DNA from: Akkermansiaceae bacterium UBA7890
Lineage (GTDB): Bacteria; Verrucomicrobiota; Verrucomicrobiia; Verrucomicrobiales; Akkermansiaceae
Length of the DNA: 19,690 nucleotides
Direction: 5' to 3'
NCBI GenBank assembly: GCA_002501065.1
Contig: DLRK01000066.1
Location: 1-19,690, forward strand
This document shows, in pieces, positions 1 through 6,800 of this stretch. Position numbers and translations under genes: made by a program. Numbering within the stretch: position 1 is the stretch's first letter; each line of letters opens with the position of its first letter. The notes beneath the pieces are model-generated. The model had not been told where the DNA came from. It ran no database searches and saw nothing but the letters and a program-made list of their open reading frames with translations.

Positions 1-1247
1 CCGTTGCGCAGGAAATAGAGGTGCAACTGCCAGAAGGGGACCAGGCGATTGAACACATCAGGATCCTGCAGATAGGAGATCCTGGGATTCGATTCGACGA
101 TTTTCTGACGGGCCCTGGCGTAGCTCTTCTGGCCGGCCAGTCTGCTCTTGTTTCCCATCTTTCCGCGGGTGTACATCGAGAAGATGTTGCAGCTCACCTC
201 TGTCAGGCCTCCCCAGGTGATCTGGGGGCGCAATTGCAGCACGTGACCCGCTTCGTGACAGAAGCCCCAGCAGGGATCTCCCTTGGTGACTACTTCCGGG
301 TTTGCAACCATCCGCATGGTGCCCTTGTTGCCGAAGTAGGCCACCCCATCGCGGTCACGGAACATGTAGTAGTTGTAGTTCACACGTGCCAGAATGCGGT
401 TGGGTGGGATCTTCTTGTATTTCACGAGTCCCAGCACGGTGTAGTGGTGACGAAGCATGGTGTCGTAATTGTTGATCAGTTCCACGCCCTTGCCACGGGT
501 GTGAACATCGAACCACTCCACGGGGTAGGCGACCTGGATGTGCTGGCCGCGGGCATCGAGGATCGGGCTCACCGCATTGTCGAGGAGCCGGTTCCAATCG
601 TCGTTGTCATGCCGGGTGACATCAAAGTAGCCATTGACTTCGCCGGTGGGAAAATGGACCGGTACGGCCGGGGCCTTTTCCGGATGGTCGTCGTAGTAGC
701 TGAGATAAACGAGACCGCCTTTCTCGACCTCGATGACATTCACCCCGGGTTGAAGACCAATTGCCTGGCGTTTCAGGCCCCATCCGTTCGGGTCCTTGGA
801 GGGGTTAATGCCGGGAGCGGGCTTGCGCATCCAGTCAGGTACGAGGAGAGAGAGTTTCCGGCCGCCGGAATCACCCGCCAGGACCACATGTTCTCCTTTG
901 CCCAGATGGATACCGGTGATGTTTTCGTAGCGACTGAAACCGTCCCCGAGTTTAATGGTGCGTTGCAGGGCCTGGGGAGAGGGATAGGCCTTGTAGGTGG
1001 CGGCTCGATAGGTTGCGTCGTAGTTGCCGCCGAGAAGTTGCCCGGCCACCTTCTTCAGCAGGTTGCTTCGGAATCGGGTCAGATCCTTCTTCTGCACGGC
1101 CTCCTTCAGCTCCCGGCAGCTCTTGTCCGTAAAAAAAGAGGCATCGGCCCTGAGAGCCTCGGCATTCTGGGCGGCTCCGGACGGGAGCGCCCCGAGGGCC
1201 AGAAGAACTGGCAGGAATGACGAACCGGATGATTTTCGGGAGGGCAT
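1..1247 (-). CDS. Secreted M60-family (enhancin/mucinase-like) zinc metallopeptidase, partial at its C-terminus
   Basis: The gene runs off the left edge, so 415 residues of the N-terminal part are visible. A signal peptide covers about residues 1-26 (basic MPSRK start, hydrophobic FLPVLLALGALPSG, likely cleavage A26/Q27). A beta-rich region containing ENITGIHLGKGEHVVLAGD (about 140-220) matches the domain that precedes the catalytic part in peptidase M60. The zinc motif HEAGH is at residues 331-335 (bases 243-257), and the probable third ligand Glu350 lies in GGLTEVSCN, the HExxH...E spacing of M60 gluzincins. Family members cleave mucin-type O-glycoproteins or act at cell surfaces; the substrate here is unknown. 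The ATG at 1247 is chosen because it gives an ideal signal peptide. It lies 64 bases downstream of the neighbouring secreted-protein gene, so the two may be co-transcribed. The long plus-strand frame opposite is codon-aligned antisense, not a gene. Confidence 0.88.
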   Translation of the reverse strand, partial: MPSRKSSGSSFLPVLLALGALPSGAAQNAEALRADASFFTDKSCRELKEAVQKKDLTRFRSNLLKKVAGQLLGGNYDATYRAATYKAYPSPQALQRTIKLGDGFSRYENITGIHLGKGEHVVLAGDSGGRKLSLLVPDWMRKPAPGINPSKDPNGWGLKRQAIGLQPGVNVIEVEKGGLVYLSYYDDHPEKAPAVPVHFPTGEVNGYFDVTRHDNDDWNRLLDNAVSPILDARGQHIQVAYPVEWFDVHTRGKGVELINNYDTMLRHHYTVLGLVKYKKIPPNRILARVNYNYYMFRDRDGVAYFGNKGTMRMVANPEVVTKGDPCWGFCHEAGHVLQLRPQITWGGLTEVSCNIFSMYTRGKMGNKSRLAGQKSYARARQKIVESNPRISYLQDPDVFNRLVPFWQLHLYFLRN

Positions 1248-1311
1248 GGTGCAGCGTTTCCGGTCGAGCCCCGGTAGTCAATAGATGAAGCGCCGGGAAG
1301 CAGTGGTTTTA

Positions 1312-2901
1312 TCAGTTGGCCTTGATGAGGACGTTGTCGAGATAGAAGCCGGCGAAGCTTTCGGGAACCGACTGGTTGCTGACGAAGCGAAATTCGATCC
1401 GGATCTTTTTCCCGTTGGCGGAAGCGGGCAGAAGGACGGGATCCGAGGCATCCCAGGCGGCATCGTTCCACTCAATGGCGCTCACGAATTCCTCGATCAG
1501 GGCATTGTTGTTTTCCGCGTCAAGCACCCGGATCGAGGCGGCGTCACCATCACCCTCAGTGTCACGCCATTGGTGATAGGTGAGGGTCGCTCCAGTGGCT
1601 GGAACGGAAATGACGGAAGTGATGAGGGAAAGGTCCTGTGAAGCGGTGTAATCGCCGGCGATATTGGTTCCCGCGCAATGGGGGGCGCTGTGGGCGGCAA
1701 GGGGGCCGAACAGGGTGTCGGTGGGAACGCCGATCTCCCAGGCGGTGGTGTCCGCTCCGGTAGTTGTCCACCCTGGTGGAAGAGCGGCAGCGGCATCGAA
1801 GTCTTCACTCAGCAAGGTGCCCGCTTCCTCTTCCACAATAGCGAAAAAACGACGTGGCCCGACCAGGTTCACGCCGGTCAGGATGTTGTTGCCCGTGCCT
1901 GATTCCGGGATGTTCTGGAAAAGATCCACCCCATCGTCATAGGTCGGCCAGGTGGTGGGGGAGGTCGTGAGATCCGTGCTGCTGACGAGATCGTACTGCT
2001 TGCCGGCCCGGCTGTTCCAGGAGAAGTCGAGGAGTTCCCTGTTCCGGGTGATTTCCAGAAGAATCCGGCCGGCAGGGGCTCCGTCGCCAGGGCCGGGGAG
2101 GTAGCCGAATGAGGCCACGGGGCCCTGCGAATCGTCGGCTGTGGTGTTGTGGTAGGTGGACCAGCCGAAGGCGTCGTCAGCCGGAGGATTGGGACTCTCG
2201 ATGATGAAGGTGCCGCAGAGGCCGGCGAAGGAGAAGGGGTTCATCCCGTTGCTGATCAGCTGGGCGTTGTGATTCTTCTCGAATTGCCATACCGCCGTTC
2301 CGTCGGAAAGGGAGAGGGAGTCGTCGGTGCGGGACGGAGGGCCCCAGAAAAAGACGGTGGGTTGAAAGGTCCAGTGTCCAGGGACATTGTAGTCTATTGA
2401 GTCGTGGAATTGATTGAGGATGGGATCCGGGTGTCCGCTGGTGAGGATCCAGGCCCCGCCCACCCCGTGAGAGGGGCTATTCTGCCAATCGCGGTGGTTG
2501 CCCCAGCCGTCGAGCCCCTTGTAAGCCATGGGACTGCCCCACCAGTGCTCCAGTACGTCTTGGGCACCGGTCTCGGTGTAGTTGCTGGCCGCCATATTGG
2601 TGATGGTATCGGCGTTGCTGACCCAGAAGGAGACATCACGGGTCCATGACTTGTTTCCGGTTACGAGGTCATACCAGTACTGGTAGTCGCCATCAGGGGC
2701 CACGGTGAGCCCAAGGAACTCAATGCGCGCCACCGAGCGGTGGTTCGGATTGGAGGGATCGTATTTGATGGAGTTGGTCCCTTCCAGAGCCATGATCTCG
2801 TCCAGCAAGGGAAGGGCATGGGATTGTTTCCCACTGGCGAGAAGCAGGCAGATCATGAGGATGGCCGTAGCCAGAGGGGAGAGGAAGTGACGGGCAACCA
2901 T
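1312..2901 (-). CDS. Secreted beta-rich protein of unknown function with C-terminal jelly-roll domain
   Basis: About 529 residues. A signal peptide spans residues 1-29 (MVARHF, then a hydrophobic stretch, ending SHA). I do not recognise residues 30-270, which are rich in Trp, Asn and Asp. Residues about 280-360 resemble a short module common at the ends of verrucomicrobial and planctomycete secreted proteins (Y-x-L-x-S-S-T-D-L, later RRFFAI); a related module ends the giant protein at 3841-9147. Residues about 363-529 (from LLSEDFD, PPGW, ending FYLDNVLIKAN) look like a MAM/choice-of-anchor jelly-roll, usually an adhesive or carbohydrate-binding domain. No PEP-CTERM anchor or catalytic motif is visible. 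I prefer the ATG at 2901 because the signal peptide starts cleanly there; an in-frame TTG at 2937 would add 12 residues. The M60 peptidase gene follows, so this may be a partner protein, which is inference only. Confidence 0.8.
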   Translation of the reverse strand: MVARHFLSPLATAILMICLLLASGKQSHALPLLDEIMALEGTNSIKYDPSNPNHRSVARIEFLGLTVAPDGDYQYWYDLVTGNKSWTRDVSFWVSNADTITNMAASNYTETGAQDVLEHWWGSPMAYKGLDGWGNHRDWQNSPSHGVGGAWILTSGHPDPILNQFHDSIDYNVPGHWTFQPTVFFWGPPSRTDDSLSLSDGTAVWQFEKNHNAQLISNGMNPFSFAGLCGTFIIESPNPPADDAFGWSTYHNTTADDSQGPVASFGYLPGPGDGAPAGRILLEITRNRELLDFSWNSRAGKQYDLVSSTDLTTSPTTWPTYDDGVDLFQNIPESGTGNNILTGVNLVGPRRFFAIVEEEAGTLLSEDFDAAAALPPGWTTTGADTTAWEIGVPTDTLFGPLAAHSAPHCAGTNIAGDYTASQDLSLITSVISVPATGATLTYHQWRDTEGDGDAASIRVLDAENNNALIEEFVSAIEWNDAAWDASDPVLLPASANGKKIRIEFRFVSNQSVPESFAGFYLDNVLIKAN

Positions 2902-3220
2902 ATTCCAAAAGCTTAGGCCGAGTCTGGCAGCACTCAATCTGAAGAATGCAGAAAAATTTCCGACATTCTGGGTGGTGGCGAATTGTCCCTCGGGAATTCC
3001 CGGGAAGGAGGTGCGGACTCGCGCTGGATTCAGACGAAAATGAGGATTTTTTCTCAGCGTGTTCTCCGCGGCAGGGGGAGGGGCCAGGAGGCCTGAATAA
3101 GGAACTTTTATAAACCTTCACTTTTTCAGAAATTACGGGCAGGATCTTACGTATCTACAGGGGATGCGAGCCCGTTGAGAGAAGTCTCCGCAGGTTCTCT
3201 ACATCCCCCACCCATCAAAA
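2902..3220. promoter_or_regulatory. Divergent intergenic region with palindrome and leader inverted repeat
   Basis: This 319-base stretch lies between two divergently transcribed genes and should hold both promoters. It contains a perfect 12-base palindrome CGGGAATTCCCG at 2991-3002, a TATAAA hexamer at 3109-3114 in a locally AT-rich patch, and a 6-base inverted repeat AGAGAA...TTCTCT at 3178-3200 in the expected leader of the plus-strand gene. I could not pair the TATAAA with a convincing -35 on either strand, so no promoter is assigned. No strong Shine-Dalgarno precedes the ATG at 3221. No credible small gene is seen. Confidence 0.35.
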
Positions 3221-3676
3221 ATGAATATGATAATGACCAAGGGAATTAATGTGTCCGCTGCTTTGCTCTTCAGTTTGTTGGTCCCTTTCCTGACGGCGTC
3301 CTTCGCCGCCGCTGAGGATGACGAGACCCCGCTTGAAAAGGAAATGGCGATCGTCAGCAAGGCCTACAAGCAGTTGGGTCGTCAGGCCCGCAGGGAGGTT
3401 TACGACTTTGACCGTCTCACCACTCTGTTCACTGATGCGAAAGCGGCGAATGAAAAGAGCACCACGATGGTTCCTTTGCTGATCGAGGAGATGACCGGGG
3501 CAGCCAAGGAGAAAGCCCTGGAAGAATACAAGAAGGCCATGGCGCTGGTTACGGAGGAAATCGTTGGCGTGCTCGCCAATTGCAAGGCCAAGGACGGGAG
3601 CAAGCTCAAGGCGACCTACGCCAAGCTCAAGGAGATGAAGAAAACGGGGCACGAGGATTATATCGAAGACGAGTAG
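3221..3676 (+). CDS. Periplasmic cytochrome b562-like four-helix-bundle protein
   Basis: 151 residues with a signal peptide (hydrophobic core about 10-30, cleavage near A31). The mature part is almost entirely charged amphipathic helix, about 120 residues, close to cytochrome b562 (106). The first helix, LEKEMAIVSKAYKQL (about 38-52), can be laid on the b562 first helix with Met42 at the heme-ligand Met position. The last helix, KLKEMKKTGHEDY (about 135-147), places His144 at the C-terminal heme-ligand position. The ending also resembles the CxxCH-DY/F end of cytochromes c' and c556, but the cysteines are absent, so covalent heme attachment is not expected. It may bind heme non-covalently as an electron carrier or may be an apo-bundle; this is not settled by sequence. 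Met codons at 3227 and 3233 are alternative starts. The gene is monocistronic, ending 30 bases before a strong terminator. Confidence 0.75.
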   Translation: MNMIMTKGINVSAALLFSLLVPFLTASFAAAEDDETPLEKEMAIVSKAYKQLGRQARREVYDFDRLTTLFTDAKAANEKSTTMVPLLIEEMTGAAKEKALEEYKKAMALVTEEIVGVLANCKAKDGSKLKATYAKLKEMKKTGHEDYIEDE

Positions 3677-3706
3677 TCCGATTCCTCCATTCTACGAAAT
3701 AATCTC

Positions 3707-3743
3707 GGGTCAGGCTCCTCTTTCGGGAGCCTGACCCTTTTTT
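3707..3743 (+). terminator. Rho-independent terminator after the b562-like gene
   Basis: A perfect 12-base-pair stem, GGGTCAGGCTCC (3707-3718) and GGAGCCTGACCC (3726-3737), closes a 7-base loop and is followed by six T residues (3738-3743). It sits between two convergent genes. The reverse strand has no comparable T run, so it mainly serves the plus-strand gene, though the stem could also slow transcription coming from the giant gene at 3841-9147. Confidence 0.93.
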
Positions 3744-3840
3744 GTGATGATGGAGACTGCCCCGGCGACAGCGGAGAGGTCTTCATTCCGGGAGGAGAGC
3801 CGTCGATATCTCCTGATTCGCGGCGAGGGCAATTTCAGGA

Positions 3841-6800
3841 TTACCGCCTGATGACCTGGAGGCGCAGGAATTCCCGGTTGCGGGCACCCATTGGGAATTC
3901 TGATCGATAGGTGTAGGTGGCGGTGCCGTCCCCGTGGTTTTCAATGGAGACCAGGTGGACTTCCAGGGAGTTCCAGTTCTGGAGATCGGTGGAGATTTCC
4001 ACGTGGTAGAGGGCTTCGTCAGCAGCAAGGTTCCGCCTGAAGGAGATGTCGAGATGGTTCCGGAGGCCGGCACCCCCGTCATTGAGGCTCGTCAGTCCGA
4101 GGGCGATGACCGGATTTTCGACGGGGTTCGCGTCACTGGTTCCGGTTGCAAACTCAAAGAAGGCGGAACGCCCGTCCTGATCCGCGTCGATCCCGGGATC
4201 ACCCGCGAACGATGCGGAATCATCCTCACCGGGTGAACCTCCCAGGGCCACGCTGGCACGCCAGTTCGCCGCGATCGAGTGATCGGGGTTGCTGGTTGGT
4301 GCCGAGAGAACCAGGGAGAATCCCAGTCCGTCGGGACTGGGGGGCCAGGGAAGGCTGTTACCGTAGGTGAAGCGCCGGATATCCCTGTCGTCCTGTCCCC
4401 GGAGGGCGATCTCCTCTCCGCTGTTTGAGAGGCTCCCGGAAAAAAATCCAGGAGCGACGGTGATGCCTTCGGAGGGATAGGTTTCGGCGAAGACGGCCTC
4501 GTTCCTGGCGATGACCACGCGCTGGAGCGGAGCGAGGACGAACCCCGCGGGAAACTGGTAGGTGATGCCGGCAACGAAATGGACATCAGTCAGGTCAATG
4601 CTCCCCGTGGGGCTGATGTTCATCAGTTCGATGTACTCGGAATCCTCGCTCGCCCCGATCGGGTTGTACATAATCCCGGTGACTGCCAGGTTTCCGGGAG
4701 AGGCGGGCGTGCCCACGATAAAGGAAGCCTCGGTCAGGGCAGACCACTCGGAGCCATGGAAAATCCGGGACCTGACCGTTCCGGTCCGGGTGAGGGTGAC
4801 GGGGGCGGGAGGACCGGTAGGCTTGAATCCCGAGAGGCGCACATCAAGGCCGAGATCTCCACTCCCGGTGCTGGATTGGTGTACTTCCACCGCCAGGATA
4901 TTTTCCCCCTCTGTCAGATCCCCCGGGGATAACGGATAATCGATGGTGTGGATGCTGCTTTCGTTGCTTCCGGATTGCGTGGCTGAAGCCAGAGTGCCGG
5001 ATGTCACCGTGCCGGTGGGCATGTTGCTACGGCCGATCTCGCGCCCGTTGAGGTAAAGGATGGCCCCATCATCGCGTTTCACGTCTGCGGTGATCCTGGT
5101 GAAGGAGTTGGCGTTGGTAGCGGTGAAGCTTTTCCGGAAATAAACGGCAGGATGACGATTCCCGGAGGGGCCAATATCGACGATGGTGGCGATTGATGCG
5201 CCTGAGATATCAGTGGTGCTGTCGCCCCCGAGCATGGCCGGGCCGGTTCCCCAGGCGGCATCGTTGAATGCGGGATGCTTCCAGTCAGACGAACTGTAGT
5301 GGTCATGACCCGCCACCACGTTGCTGGAACTCAGACTGGCTCCGGTGTCGAGGTAGTGCCAGTTCGCGGCCTCAAAGTCGAGCAGGGTGTCCAGCGTGAT
5401 GCCGGTTGGCAGGGAATGCGCGGCGGGGCTGACCTCTCCTCCCTCCTGGCGGGGGTCTGAACCATCGAGGGTGTAGTGAATGGTGCCCTCCGCTCCGGTG
5501 ATATTGAGTTCAAATCCGTCAGGAACGACACCGCCAAACTGGCTTAGAACGGGGGCGTCAATATCGGGGAAGAGATCATTGGCCCGCAGTTCCCGGATGG
5601 TGGAACGGCTGTCATTCTGGTCGTGGAGGGTGGGGATGTAGTTGTTGATGACGTTGTCGCGTTCCACCACCCAGTGTTGTTCGCGGGTGAAATAGATCGG
5701 GTTGTTGACGGTGGGTGGGTAGTAGTCGGCATTGATATCAGCAGACGATCCGGGGGTGTTTCCGTAGGGTGTGGCAGCCTGGGTGTCACCCCAGCGAGCC
5801 GACTCGGCCACGATGGCCTTGTCGATCCGGTTGGCGAGTCCGAGGTATCGGTCTATGGAAGCCTGTTCACTCAGCGCCCCTCCGTTGAAGAGGTGCTTTT
5901 GTACGCGGTCCGCGAAGAGCATGCGGAATTCAGTGTTTCGACGCAGTCGCTGGAAGGGTGCGCCTGCCCCACTGGAGTTGTCGTAGCGGTTCCAGGAGAA
6001 TTTATCGAGGGCGATCTCCTGATCCCAGCACCAGAAGCGGTATTTGCCGTCGCCACTCCTGACGTTGGCGGCGGCGTCACCATTGTGGTGCGGCCAGTCC
6101 TCCGAATCGGCATAAAAGTGGAGGAGCATGTAATCCGAGAAGTTGACCACATCGAGGTAATTCTTGATGGAGTTGTAGACCCTGTTGTCCGCAATGTTGC
6201 CATTGGCGATGCTCATCATCCGGTTCCAGCGGGACCCGCCCCCACTGAGATCCTTGTTGACTTCCCAGTCCTCCTTCGCGCCGCCGAGGTGTTCGGCCCA
6301 GAAGTCGTCCTCGAGGCGCTCGGTGAGGTTATGAAGCCCGAAGTAGAGACCGTTGACGTAGAGATGGACGAAGTTTCCGTAGCTGGAGGGCTGCCCCATT
6401 GCCCGCAGGCTCTCCTTCATCCAGACGTCGCGGATGTACTGGGAATCATTCGGACGGTAACGCGAACTGCCCCAGGAGACCAGGCCCCAGGAATCGGTGA
6501 AGCAGGCGCGCAGGACGAGTTTGTTGAACCGGTCGACCGGAGATTCCGGAAAGAGGGGATACTCCAGGCGGCCAGGCCCGCCAAATTCAGTGGTGAAGGT
6601 CACGCGAAGGGAATGTTTCTGCATGCGGTAGGGGCGGCGGCTGGCATTTCCATGGACCTCGATCTTGGCGTCGACCTGGAATCCAGGCTCCCCGTCGGGA
6701 CGAAGATACTCAATGGAGCAGGGGCGCTCGAAACGGTTTTGCGGGTTGGAATACATGCCGGTGTCGGGCGAGGAGTTGTCGTTGAGGAAGTCGGACGGCT

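Noticed and set aside
21..1220. Long plus-strand open frame opposite the M60 peptidase
   Set aside because: It is in codon register antisense to a gene with clear HEAGH motif and signal peptide; the composition is that of a GC-driven shadow, with no recognisable domain.
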